Positions 18,858-27,060 of a stretch of DNA of 64,000 nucleotides are shown here, piece by piece. Position 1 is the first letter of the stretch. Each line of letters starts with the position of its first letter. The position numbers and the translations under genes are program-made. Source of the DNA: Novosphingobium sp. (GTDB lineage: Bacteria; Pseudomonadota; Alphaproteobacteria; Sphingomonadales; Sphingomonadaceae); contig NZ_JANXWG010000053.1 in NCBI RefSeq assembly GCF_025351285.1, forward strand, positions 45,584 to 109,583, in the 5' to 3' direction. The notes beneath the pieces were generated by a model. It was not told where the DNA came from. It made no database searches and worked only from the letters and a program-made list of their open reading frames with translations.

Positions 18858-18893
18858 TCCCGCGCGGTGCAAGCCGTGCGGGATTTGCTATTT
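18858..18893 (+). terminator. Intrinsic terminator after EAL gene/micro-ORF
   Basis: A 10-base-pair stem TCCCGCGCGG / CCGTGCGGGA (one wobble) with loop TGCAAG is followed by TTTGCTATTTC. It ends the transcript containing the micro-ORF and structured RNA. Confidence 0.75.
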
Positions 18894-19198
18894 CAGGGTC
18901 CGATTTTGGGCAGACTCTCAAGGGGTTGATGCAGTTTGTCGGCTGCTCAGTACCGCTAGCCCGATCCCTGCCAGATTCTTGAAGGCATGGTTGGTGCGGG
19001 GCGGGTCATGTCGTGGACGTCACTGTAAGCTAAGCTTGTTCGAAGCCTTGCGCGCGCGAGCTTCCATTCGGCCGCAGCTTACAGGTTAGCCACAATAGCG
19101 CGTTCCAAACGTGAACGCGGCTGAGATTCGGCCACCGAAACACCGACTTCGCCATGCGAATCGTCCCGGTCTGACCGACCGACCGAGGCGCAGCCCAT
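18894..19198. other. Intergenic stretch with no recognised feature
   Basis: About 300 bases between the terminator and the stop of the small membrane protein gene on the minus strand. A short GACC repeat (TGACCGACCGACCGAG) near 19170 is visible. No ORF with convincing start or composition, tRNA or clear promoter was seen. Confidence 0.5.
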
Positions 19199-19513
19199 TC
19201 AATCCCGTATTGCGATCGACCCCGTAGCCGGCAAATATCGCCGCTCGCCCGTCAGTGAATCCACCCAGACCTGCATGGCCTCTCCACTTTCGGAATCGAT
19301 GAAGCGCTCGCCCGTCGCGGTCCAGCGGTCGGCGGGCAGGCCGTCGGTTGCAGGCCTGTTGCGATAGCGTCTTTCGAGCAGGACCGACCCGATCACGATC
19401 AAGCTGCCGATGATCAGGCCATAGCCGTGCCCGGTGACCAGATGAAGCACCAGGCCGGCCACGAACAACGTGCCGCCCACGGCCCATCCGACCGGGCGAA
19501 GGCCATTTGCCAT
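19199..19513 (-). CDS. Small membrane protein of unknown function
   Basis: 104 residues. Two hydrophobic segments (about residues 8-27 and 31-45) separated by a short GHGYG turn predict a membrane hairpin; the C-terminal half is soluble and charged (GERFIDSESGEAMQVW). The ATG overlaps the stop of the YbjQ-like gene by one base (TAATG), so the two are translationally coupled and may act together. I do not recognise the family. The C-terminal segment could be a small beta domain. Confidence 0.7.
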   Translation of the reverse strand: MANGLRPVGWAVGGTLFVAGLVLHLVTGHGYGLIIGSLIVIGSVLLERRYRNRPATDGLPADRWTATGERFIDSESGEAMQVWVDSLTGERRYLPATGSIAIRD

Positions 19514-19845
19514 TACCCGGCGCCGCCTAGCGGGCTGATCTTGACCGCGGTGCCATAGGCGACGACTTCGTTCATGGTCTGGCCGATCGATCCCGAATCG
19601 AAGCGCATCATCACCACTGCGTCGGCGCCCATCAGCCGCGCGTTGATCGACAGCCGATCGATGGCGTGGCGTCGCGTATCCTCGACGAGCGCGGTGTATT
19701 CCTTGATTTCGCCCCCGATGATGCTCCGCAAGCCGGCCACGATGTTGCCGCCGAGCCCGCGGCTGCGCACGACCACGCCGAACACCTGGCCCAGGCTTTC
19801 AGTAACCCGATGGCCAGCGATCGCTTCTGTGGTGGTGACGATCAT
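19513..19845 (-). CDS. YbjQ/UPF0145 family protein
   Basis: 110 residues of the UPF0145 (YbjQ) heavy-metal-binding-like family, with the typical N-terminal IVTTTEAIAGHRVTE, central RSRGLGGNIVAGLRSIIGGE, and the C-terminal GADAVVMMRFDS segment. Family members form pentamers but their function is uncertain. The ATG at 19845 is chosen because GAAGGA lies 9 bases upstream and the length then fits the family; a TTG at 19866 would overlap zapE. Confidence 0.85.
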   Translation of the reverse strand: MIVTTTEAIAGHRVTESLGQVFGVVVRSRGLGGNIVAGLRSIIGGEIKEYTALVEDTRRHAIDRLSINARLMGADAVVMMRFDSGSIGQTMNEVVAYGTAVKISPLGGAG

Positions 19846-19862
19846 GCGACTGTGTCCTTCGC

Positions 19863-20978
19863 TCAAGTCTCGCCGTGACCCAGTGCAAGGTACGCGGCGC
19901 TTTGCATTTCCATCAACCGGCTTTCGGTCCGCTCGAACTCGAAGCGACCATCTCCCTCGGCGTAAAGTTCCGAAGGTGTAGCATCGGCACTGACGATCAG
20001 CTTGACCTTGTGTTCGTACAACGCGTCGATCAATGTCACGAAGCGGGCGGCTTCGTTGCGCAAATCCTTGCTCATCTGCGGCATGCCGACCAGAATCACC
20101 GTATGATACTTGCGCGCGATCGACAGGTAATCGCTGGCCCCGCGCGCGTCCTCACACAGCCGCTTGAAGCTGAACACCGCCACGCCCTTGAGCGACTTGG
20201 GCACGTGAATGGTGCGCCCGACGCCAACGTCAAGCTCCGCCGCCGGCACGTGTGCGCTGTCTTCGGGTGGATAATCGGTGAGGCGGAAGAACGCCTCGCG
20301 CACAGCGGCTGTCGCTTCCGGTCCGTTGGGGACGTGCCATGTGCCGACCCCGTTCAAGCGATCGAGCCTATAGTCGGTCGGCCCGTTCAGCGTCATGACG
20401 TCGAGCCGTTGTTCGATCAGCGCGATGAACGGCAGGAAATGCTCGCGGTTGAGGCCATCCTTGTAGAGCTGGTCGGGCCGGCGGTTGGACGTGGTCACAA
20501 CCACCAGCCCGCCCGTCACGATCAGCGCGGTGAACAGCCGGCTCATGATCATCGCGTCGGCAGAATTGTTGACCACCATTTCGTCGAACGCCAGCACCCG
20601 CGTTTCGCGCGCGATGGCTGCGGCGACGGGCAGAACCGGGTCGCCGCTCTCCTTCTTGCGCTCCTCACGCAGCCGGGCGTGGACTTCGAGCATGAATTCG
20701 TGGAAGTGCACGCGGCGCTTGGCCGGCACATTCAGGCAATCATGGAACAAGTCCATGAGCATCGACTTGCCGCGCCCCACGCCGCCCCACAGATAAACGC
20801 CGCGTGGCGGTAGCGGCTTGGCCTTGCCCAGCCGCCACAACAGGCTTCCGCGCGGCGGCACGGCTTCGAGTTCCTGCTGCAACTTGTCGAGCCGCGCTGC
20901 GCCCGCCGCTTGTTCGGGATCGGCGCGCAACTCACCCGCTGCAATCAATTCGTTGTAGCGGGCCATAACCCCGATCAT
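19863..20978 (-). CDS. zapE: Cell division protein ZapE (AFG1-like ATPase)
   Basis: A 371-residue P-loop ATPase of the AFG1/ZapE family. Walker A is GGVGRGKSM near residue 67, Walker B LAFDEM near 130, with the family-specific RVHFHEFM between them. In E. coli ZapE binds FtsZ and acts under stress and at low oxygen; in other organisms AFG1 helps membrane protein turnover. The start could be the ATG at 20978 or the one 4 codons later (MARYNEL). Position next to sdhB is shared by many alphaproteobacteria, to my knowledge. Confidence 0.92.
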   Translation of the reverse strand: MIGVMARYNELIAAGELRADPEQAAGAARLDKLQQELEAVPPRGSLLWRLGKAKPLPPRGVYLWGGVGRGKSMLMDLFHDCLNVPAKRRVHFHEFMLEVHARLREERKKESGDPVLPVAAAIARETRVLAFDEMVVNNSADAMIMSRLFTALIVTGGLVVVTTSNRRPDQLYKDGLNREHFLPFIALIEQRLDVMTLNGPTDYRLDRLNGVGTWHVPNGPEATAAVREAFFRLTDYPPEDSAHVPAAELDVGVGRTIHVPKSLKGVAVFSFKRLCEDARGASDYLSIARKYHTVILVGMPQMSKDLRNEAARFVTLIDALYEHKVKLIVSADATPSELYAEGDGRFEFERTESRLMEMQSAAYLALGHGET

Positions 20979-21008
20979 GGTAGCACGCCAGTCATGCGAA
21001 AAGGGGGG

Positions 21009-21482
21009 TCATCGCGCGGTGGGCTTGCGGATCGTGCCCGAATATGCGGCGATTGCCGCACCGTTTTGTTCGACCAGTCCGCGCAGGAACAGCAGGCGGC
21101 GCGTTTCCTTCAGCAACTCCGCCACGGCGTCGAGCGGCTTGTCGGCCTTGCCCGCGCCGAGGAACTGGACGGAAAGGTCGAGGGTGACCGCAGTGCCCGC
21201 CTCGATCAGCCCGAACATCCGCGAACACGAGAACAGCGACACGTCGATCAGCGACAGGATGGTGCCGCCGTGGAGATTGTCGGCCAGGTTGGTGTGGCGG
21301 CGTTCGGGAAACATTCGCGTCCGGGCACGTCCGTCGGGATCGAGCCTCACGATCATCTTGCCAAGAATCTGACCGTTGAACCGGGTCGGATCACTCAATT
21401 GCCAAGTGAACCAGCCGGAGTTTTCGGGATCGGGAAAGCTCTCGAAATTGGGCTTTGCCCGATCCGTCACGGTCTCGGTCAT
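21009..21482 (-). CDS. PaaI-family hotdog-fold thioesterase
   Basis: A 157-residue protein with the 4HBT hotdog fold. The core motif HTNLADNLHGGTILSLIDVSLF (around residues 68-90) has the HGG and following Asp that mark PaaI-like acyl-CoA thioesterases. The ATG at 21482 lies 14 bases after the sdhB stop; longer frames would run into sdhB. The acyl substrate is not predictable. It is probably co-transcribed with sdhB and zapE. Confidence 0.83.
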   Translation of the reverse strand: MTETVTDRAKPNFESFPDPENSGWFTWQLSDPTRFNGQILGKMIVRLDPDGRARTRMFPERRHTNLADNLHGGTILSLIDVSLFSCSRMFGLIEAGTAVTLDLSVQFLGAGKADKPLDAVAELLKETRRLLFLRGLVEQNGAAIAAYSGTIRKPTAR

Positions 21483-21496
21483 GTCCGCGACAAGCG

Positions 21497-22279
21497 TCAG
21501 ATCGCGCGTTCGGCGGTCAGCTTCTTGATCTCTGCGATCGCGCGCGCCGGGCTCAGGCCCTTGGGGCAAACGTTCGAGCAGTTCATGATCGTGTGGCAGC
21601 GGTACAGACGGAACGGATCTTCGAGTTCATCGAGCCGTTCGCCAGTCATCTCATCGCGGCTGTCGGCCAGCCAGCGATACGCCTGGAGCAGGATGGCGGG
21701 GCCCAGGAACTTGTCCGAATTCCACCAGTAGCTGGGGCATGACGTCGAGCAGCAGGCACACAGGATGCATTCGTAAAGCCCGTCGAGCTTTTCGCGCTGC
21801 GCCGGGCTTTGCAGCCGTTCCTTGCCCGACGGCGTTGGCGTGACGGTTTGCAGCCACGGGCGGATCGAGGCGTATTGCGCGTAGAAGTGCGAGAAATCGG
21901 GCACCAGGTCCTTGATCACGTGCATGTGCGGCAGCGGCGTGATGCGGATTTCGCCGTTCAGATCTTCGATCGCGGTGGTGCAGGCAAGACCATTGCGCCC
22001 GTTCATGTTCATCGAGCATGAACCGCAGATGCCTTCGCGGCACGAACGGCGGAAGGTCAGCGTCGGGTCCTGTTCGCCCTTCATCTTGATCAGCGCATCG
22101 AGCACCATCGGGCCGCACTGGTCCAGATCGATTTCGAAAGTGTCGTAACGCGGGTTGTCGCCGCTGTCGGGATCGTAGCGATAGACCTTGAACTTGCGGA
22201 TCTTGCCGGATGTTGCAGCCGCGTGGTGGCGCGGCTTGCCGGTGATCTTGGAGTTCTTGGGAAGGGTGAAGGTTGCCAT
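21497..22279 (-). CDS. sdhB: Succinate dehydrogenase iron-sulfur subunit
   Basis: A 260-residue SdhB of respiratory complex II, carrying electrons from the flavoprotein to quinone. All three cluster motifs are visible: [2Fe-2S] in [16 protein letters not shown] plus a later Cys, [4Fe-4S] in [16 protein letters not shown], and [3Fe-4S] in [14 protein letters not shown]. The ATG at 22279 gives the usual [12 protein letters not shown] start. sdhC, sdhD and sdhA are not directly upstream: the next gene on that side is a plus-strand TadE-like gene, so sdhB appears detached from the rest of its operon here. Confidence 0.96.
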   Translation of the reverse strand: MATFTLPKNSKITGKPRHHAAATSGKIRKFKVYRYDPDSGDNPRYDTFEIDLDQCGPMVLDALIKMKGEQDPTLTFRRSCREGICGSCSMNMNGRNGLACTTAIEDLNGEIRITPLPHMHVIKDLVPDFSHFYAQYASIRPWLQTVTPTPSGKERLQSPAQREKLDGLYECILCACCSTSCPSYWWNSDKFLGPAILLQAYRWLADSRDEMTGERLDELEDPFRLYRCHTIMNCSNVCPKGLSPARAIAEIKKLTAERAI

Positions 22280-22626
22280 CGTGAATCCCCCGCATCGCCA
22301 GCGCGCGCTACGCAAGTGTCATACCGCAACCGGCGCGCGGAGCAAGGGGTCAGGACAGCGATCTGCCTCTTCGGGCGAGCCCCCTTCGGGCAGGCGTTCA
22401 AGCCTTTGCGTCGGGCATTCGTGGCGTGGCTGTGCCGAACCCAGCGCTTCCTGCAGCGAACCCGCCGCTACCCATCGTCCTGCTCGGTCATCCGGGCGAG
22501 GACGGAAACGTTCGTCCTGGTCGTTCCGTCGAACGGCCTTTCCGACGGTCAAAGCCCGGCCGAACCCGTATTTGCTCGTACCGCGCGCTACCGTGGGTGT
22601 TAGTCGTCTTTTTCTAGGGTGGTTCC
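22280..22626. other. Divergent intergenic region between sdhB and the TadE-like gene
   Basis: 347 bases separate the sdhB start (minus) from the first TadE-like start (plus), so promoters for both directions should lie here. Short GC-rich inverted segments built on TTCGGGC occur near 22370-22395, but I see no convincing gene, tRNA or riboswitch. A TTTTTCTAGGGTGG segment directly precedes the plus-strand start. Confidence 0.5.
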
Positions 22627-23340
22627 ATGCCGAACCTGCCCCGTCCCAGTCGTACAAATCCGAACCGGCCGAACGCGAGCCGTTGGGTCAATGCCATGGG
22701 CGTGCTGTGGGGTGATACCAGCGGCACGGCAATTATCGAATTCGCCATTGTCGGGCCGGCATTCATCGCGCTGCTGACGGGCATTTTCTACGTTGCGATG
22801 GCGTTCCTGACGCAGCAGGGGCTGGAAACCGCAGCGCAAGGTGCCGGGCGGATGTTTCTGACCGGGCTGGCACAGACCGCCACGATCGGCAGCGCCAAGG
22901 GCATGTCGGCCACCACGTTCAAGAATACGCTGTGCAACGGCGCCAACGCGACCACCGCGAGCGGCGCAGCGATCACCATCGCCCAGCAACTGCCGCCGTT
23001 CATGAACTGCGGCAACCTGACGGCTAACGTGGTGATCCAGCCCGCCAACGCGGCGTTCACCAACGCGATCATCACCACGCCGACATACAATTGCTATGGT
23101 TCGGCGTGCGATTCCGCGAGCGATTCCACGGTTTCCGGCAATGCCGGCAGCAGTGCTATCGCGGGTTCGCAGAACCGCATCGTCGTGGTCCAGTTGTTCT
23201 ACAACTGGCAGACGATGACCAGCCTGTTCGGGCTTAACGGGCTGTCGCTCACGGCCAAGAACGGACAGCAGACGATGGCGGCAACCGCGGTCGTCAGCAC
23301 CGAATCCTATTCCTGCGCATCGGGGCAAAGCTCATGCTGA
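22627..23340 (+). CDS. TadE/TadG-like pilus assembly protein
   Basis: A 237-residue TadE-like pseudopilin. After about 30 basic residues comes the TadE motif GTAIIEFAIVGPAFIALLTG, a conserved Glu in a hydrophobic helix (around residues 33-60) that acts as the prepilin-like membrane anchor. The remainder is Thr/Ala/Asn-rich and extracytoplasmic, ending with a Cys pair region (YSCASGQSSC). It overlaps the next gene by 7 bases. In Tad systems such proteins are minor pilins or assembly factors. Confidence 0.83.
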   Translation: MPNLPRPSRTNPNRPNASRWVNAMGVLWGDTSGTAIIEFAIVGPAFIALLTGIFYVAMAFLTQQGLETAAQGAGRMFLTGLAQTATIGSAKGMSATTFKNTLCNGANATTASGAAITIAQQLPPFMNCGNLTANVVIQPANAAFTNAIITTPTYNCYGSACDSASDSTVSGNAGSSAIAGSQNRIVVVQLFYNWQTMTSLFGLNGLSLTAKNGQQTMAATAVVSTESYSCASGQSSC

Positions 23341-24014
23341 AGCGGTTGGGGCATGACCGTGATGGCATGGTGCTGATCGAATTCGCGATGGCTTTGCCGG
23401 TGATGCTGGTGATGTACCTGGGTGCCTATACCGTCTCCGACATGGTCGCGTGCAACCGCAAGGTGACGATCGCAGCCACCACGCTGGCAAACCTGGCCAG
23501 CCACGCGCTGTCGCCCACCAGCGTGCTGGGCGCGCCGTCCACGACATCCGCTACGACCTACCTGAGCGCGGGCGCGCTGGTGTTGAGCCCTTATCCAATG
23601 GCCAGCGGCACCGAGACGATCACGCTGCTGCGCGTTTGCAGCACCACGCAAGCTTACGTGGTGTGGTCGCAAAGCCAGACGCAGACCAATGTCGGAACCG
23701 TGGTGACATCGCCGATCACCGCCGGGTCACCGGCATCACCCACGCTGGTCACGCTGCCCAGCGGGTTGCTGACGACGCTGTCGGGATCGGCTTCCTATTA
23801 TCCGCTGGCGCCCACATCGTCCGCATCGAGCACGACCAACACCGACATCTGCGCCAACACGCCTGCCAGCGGCAACACGCCGGTGGTGGGGCAGGCGGGC
23901 GCCTACTTGTTCGTGGGCAAGGTCAGCTACGATTACACCCCGGCGATCAGCTACAAGGCGATCACGACCACGAAGATGGCCAACGCCATCTACATGAGCC
24001 CCCGCCTCAACTAG
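23334..24014 (+). CDS. TadE-family protein (second copy)
   Basis: A 226-residue protein with the same plan: short basic start, then DGMVLIEFAMALPVMLVMYL, the Glu-containing TadE helix near residues 12-35. The rest is Ser/Thr-rich and predicted periplasmic, with the ending TTTKMANAIYMSPRLN. It probably derives from the same family as its upstream neighbour, with which it overlaps, and would be co-translated with it. Likely a minor pilin-like partner. Confidence 0.82.
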   Translation: MLKRLGHDRDGMVLIEFAMALPVMLVMYLGAYTVSDMVACNRKVTIAATTLANLASHALSPTSVLGAPSTTSATTYLSAGALVLSPYPMASGTETITLLRVCSTTQAYVVWSQSQTQTNVGTVVTSPITAGSPASPTLVTLPSGLLTTLSGSASYYPLAPTSSASSTTNTDICANTPASGNTPVVGQAGAYLFVGKVSYDYTPAISYKAITTTKMANAIYMSPRLN

Positions 24015-24016
24015 CC

Positions 24017-25768
24017 ATGGTCGGGACCATATCCATGCACACGCGCGTCGTCGTTCACCTGATCGGTTCCTGCATCGCACTCGGCCACTGCCTGCGGCGT
24101 GACCGGTGGGTCGATTTCGGCTGCCGCCTGCGACGTGACCGGGGGGGCAACGTCATGGTCATCCTGGCATTCGGGCTGATCCCGCTGACTTTCGCGATCG
24201 GCTTCGGCATCGATTACAGCCGTGCGCAGAAAATGCAGACCGACCTCAATTCGATCGCCGACGCGGCCGTGCTGGCCGCGGTCGACCCGGCGATGCTGTG
24301 CCAATCGAGCGCCACTGCAAAAGCCGCCGCAACGGGCATGTTCAACGCGCAAGTCAGCGGGTTGACCGATCTGGCCAGCGTGACTCCCACGGTCACCGTC
24401 AACCCGGCCAGTTCGGCGGCGGGTTGCGCAGGGTCCCTGCGCACCGCGACGGTTGCCTACACCGCAACCGTGCGCAACGTGTTCTCGAGCATCCTGGGGT
24501 CGCCAACGCTGACGGTAACGGGATCGGCCAGCTCGGACGCGTCGCAGCCGCCAAGCATCAATTTCTATGTCACGCTCGACGTTTCGCCCTCGATGCTGTT
24601 GCCAACCACCAGCGCGGGCATCGCCAATCTCAAGAACGGGGTGGTGTGGACGGGAGCGGGCGCATTCGGCTGGCCGGTGGTCGGCTGCGATTTCGCGTGC
24701 CATTCGAAGAATTCGCACACCTGGAATTACGGCAATTTCGTGCGCGATGTGAATGGCAACGCGCTTTACACCACGGGCTTCGATACCGGCACGGTCTATC
24801 GCGTATCGTGCAGCAACGCCAACGTCTATGACGTCAACTTCAACCAGATCGGTTCGAGCGCATCGGTCACCAGCGGCGCGACTGCGTGCGGAGGCAATTA
24901 CTGGACCAGCGGCCCTTCGGTCAACAACACCATCACGTTGAAGTACCGGCCCAATGGCTCGCTTTTCTATTCGTCGGTAACCGTCAATTTCCCCGATTCC
25001 TGGTGGCTTGCGCAAAACTATGCGACGATCAATCCAGGCCAGCAGAACATCACGCTGCGGCTCGACGCTGAAAGCCCCGCCGCGCAGAACCTGGCGACTT
25101 ATGCCCATAACATCGAATTGCTTTACGCCGGGGCGCCCACGCCGCCGGTTTACAAGCTGCAGTTCTTTACCTTCGCCTATGGGGCTCCGGCAGCGGTCTC
25201 GACGTCACCGTGGGACACGATGACGGATGTTGCGACATCTTACAGCTCCACTTTTCCCAGCCTGACCGCCAATGCCCCGCTGATGACCGGGATCGGTTGC
25301 TGGACAAGCTCGTGCCCCGGCTCGAACGCTTTCACCGATATCACCGCGCTGCTGACCGGCATGTCATCGACGATGCCGTCGAGCGCGGGGTTGGGGACAC
25401 CAGCCAGCCCGCAGAATGTGCTGATCATCTTGACCGACGGCGCGCAGGACAACAGCACCGGCGATGGCATGGGTGCAATCAATGCCAACAACATCACGCA
25501 GTGCAATGCGATCAAGGCCAACGGAACCAAGATCGCGATCCTCTATACCCAGTACGATCCGGCGACGATCAACTATACCTCCAACCCCACCTTCAACAAT
25601 TTCGCCTCGGGCCCGGTGCCGACGATCCAATCGCAATTGCAGTCCTGCGCGACGAGGAACGCCGACGGCACTTACCTGATGCAGACGGTGAGTACCGACG
25701 GCGACATTTCAGCGGCGCTCAACCAGCTTTTCCAGAACGTGGTGCAATCATCGCGGCTGGTGCAATAG
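24017..25768 (+). CDS. TadG-like protein with von Willebrand A-type region
   Basis: A 583-residue protein. An N-terminal basic stretch is followed by GGNVMVILAFGLIPLTFAIG, a TadG/Flp-like membrane helix, and then FGIDYSRAQKMQTDLNSIADAAVLAA, the TadE/TadG coiled region. From about residue 180 the chain resembles a vWA domain: YVTLDVSPSMLLPT (MIDAS-like DxSxS) and VLIILTDGAQDN. It starts 2 bases after the previous stop; a later ATG at 24035 is possible. Two copies of a CTGCG-CGTGACCGG segment near 24090-24145 encode the repeated RRDR residues. Role probably in surface adhesion or pilus assembly. Confidence 0.82.
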   Translation: MVGTISMHTRVVVHLIGSCIALGHCLRRDRWVDFGCRLRRDRGGNVMVILAFGLIPLTFAIGFGIDYSRAQKMQTDLNSIADAAVLAAVDPAMLCQSSATAKAAATGMFNAQVSGLTDLASVTPTVTVNPASSAAGCAGSLRTATVAYTATVRNVFSSILGSPTLTVTGSASSDASQPPSINFYVTLDVSPSMLLPTTSAGIANLKNGVVWTGAGAFGWPVVGCDFACHSKNSHTWNYGNFVRDVNGNALYTTGFDTGTVYRVSCSNANVYDVNFNQIGSSASVTSGATACGGNYWTSGPSVNNTITLKYRPNGSLFYSSVTVNFPDSWWLAQNYATINPGQQNITLRLDAESPAAQNLATYAHNIELLYAGAPTPPVYKLQFFTFAYGAPAAVSTSPWDTMTDVATSYSSTFPSLTANAPLMTGIGCWTSSCPGSNAFTDITALLTGMSSTMPSSAGLGTPASPQNVLIILTDGAQDNSTGDGMGAINANNITQCNAIKANGTKIAILYTQYDPATINYTSNPTFNNFASGPVPTIQSQLQSCATRNADGTYLMQTVSTDGDISAALNQLFQNVVQSSRLVQ

Positions 25769-25864
25769 CCCCGTTGCAGCGCGGCCTGTTCAGAACGGCG
25801 CAAACGGCTTAGGTCTGTCGCTCGATCGGGATCCGGCGTGATCCTTGAACCGATGGGATAATGC

Positions 25865-26251
25865 ATGATTCGCGCTTCGCTGTTTGCCGCCATGACCTTG
25901 ACCGTTGCCTTGCCTGCTGCCGCTTCGGCACAGTCTGGTCCAGCAGCGGCCGCACCGGGAGCCACGCTGTTCGCGGCCAAGTGCCAGATTTGCCATTCGG
26001 TCGCCGCCAAGGGCGCACCCACGTTGCTTGCGCCCAACTTGCGCGGCGTGGTGGGGCGCAAGGCCGCGTCGGGGGCGTTCGCGGGCTATTCGCCGGCGCT
26101 CAGGGCATCGGGGCTGACCTGGACTCCCGAGACTCTCGGCACCTTCCTCACCGCGCCGGGCAAGCTGGTGCCGGGCACGCGCATGGTGGTGATGGTGGCA
26201 GACGCGAAACAACGCGCGGACATCATCTCCTGGCTTGCCACCCAGCGCTGA
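25865..26251 (+). CDS. Class I c-type cytochrome, periplasmic
   Basis: 128 residues with a signal peptide (cleavage near AASAQS, residue 23). The heme-binding CQICH lies near residue 41 and the distal Met ligand in PGTRMVVM near residue 105; the FAGYSPAL segment is typical of cytochrome c2/c-550-like proteins of alphaproteobacteria. It is expected to carry electrons in the periplasm. It stands alone, with no obvious oxidase nearby. Confidence 0.9.
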   Translation: MIRASLFAAMTLTVALPAAASAQSGPAAAAPGATLFAAKCQICHSVAAKGAPTLLAPNLRGVVGRKAASGAFAGYSPALRASGLTWTPETLGTFLTAPGKLVPGTRMVVMVADAKQRADIISWLATQR

Positions 26252-26286
26252 TCGCGCTTGCGGCCATGGTTCTGGCGCCAGCGCAG

Positions 26287-26316
26287 CACCCGGGCAGGGC
26301 GCACCCGGGCAGGGCG
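26287..26316 (+). repeat. Two tandem copies of a 15-bp unit
   Basis: The unit CACCCGGGCAGGGCG occurs twice head-to-tail just after the cytochrome gene. It lies in non-coding sequence before the secretin remnant. Confidence 0.85.
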
Positions 26317-26400
26317 ATCATCGCGCCCCGCCTGTCACCGCATCGCTGAGCGAGGTAAAGCTCATCATCCGGCCTTCGCCGGGTTTCGCACCCTCGTCGC

Positions 26401-26906
26401 GCGGCAACGGCGCAGACCGGCCAGAACATCTTGCCCGGTTTCCTGACCAACCAGGGCTGGCATTGCCAGTTCCCCGACAACATCAGCAACCGCAGTTCGA
26501 TCGTTGGCGGGCGGCTGGTCGGTGGCCAGATCCAGGCCGCGATCTATGCGCAGATCCAAAAAAGGCCAGGGCAAGATCGTTTCGCGCCCGCGGACCGCTG
26601 CGCAAAGCGGATCGCATGCCAGGATCAGCGCCACGATCAGCCGGCGCAAGGCCGAAACCTCGGGCATGGTGCGCGGCGGCGATCCGTTTGTGATCGGCGA
26701 GCTGACGCAGAAAAGCGCCATCGACACGCGCAGCAAGATTCCGCTGCTGAGCCTTCCGCATCGATCGCGGCACCAAGTGCAAAACCGGGCTCTCCATCGT
26801 GGTTACACCGCACACAGTCCGGCGCTACGATCCGAGCCACCCGCCAGCGCCGCGGCAGCCCGCCGCGCCGGGGTCCAAGCTGCCACCAGTTGCCGGCAAC
26901 CGCTGA
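26401..26906 (+). pseudogene. Decayed secretin (GspD-like) gene, C-terminal part
   Basis: Three reading frames together recall the C-terminal domain of a type II-type secretin. Frame A: LPGFLTNQG and GGQIQAAIYAQIQ (to about 26565). Frame B, entered at an A6 run at 26569-26574: GKIVSRPRTAAQSGS, then SRRKAETSGMVRGGDPFVIG and LTQKSAIDTRSKIPLL. Frame C: RIDRGTK, LSIVVTPHTVRRYDP, and a proline-rich tail with a natural TGA at 26904-26906. The normal stretch between AQSGS and the RKAETS segment (about 60 residues in secretins) is missing. Frameshifts plus deletion indicate a dead gene. Family assignment is from memory of secretin motifs. Confidence 0.7.
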
Positions 26907-26968
26907 CCGGCTGCGCGCAACCGGCAAACTTCGGGAGCACGCATTCCCGATCTGCATCGGACAAGCAA

Positions 26969-26998
26969 AGGCCCGGCGCGCCAATGGCGGCCGGGCCT
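26969..26998 (-). terminator. Hairpin downstream of the curlin-like gene
   Basis: Perfect 9-base arms AGGCCCGGC and GCCGGGCCT with a 12-base loop. Read on the minus strand it is followed by TTTGCTTG, so it likely ends the curlin-like transcript. On the plus strand it also follows the secretin remnant. Confidence 0.55.
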
Positions 26999-27016
26999 GC
27001 TGATGCCTTGCGTGCG

Positions 27017-27037
27017 CCGGGCGCAAAGCGCGCCCGG
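27017..27037. terminator. Second GC-rich hairpin downstream of the curlin-like gene
   Basis: Arms CCGGGCGC and GCGCCCGG around a 5-base loop, flanked by a further GTGCG/CGCAC pair. No clear T-run follows on either strand, so it may be a 3'-end protective hairpin instead of a terminator. Confidence 0.4.
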
Positions 27038-27060
27038 GTCACCCGCACAATAGTTTTGGC

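Noticed and set aside
22280..22626. A tRNA or small ORF in the sdhB upstream region
   Set aside because: No cloverleaf with T-loop consensus could be drawn, and the open frames there have no start signal or protein-like composition.
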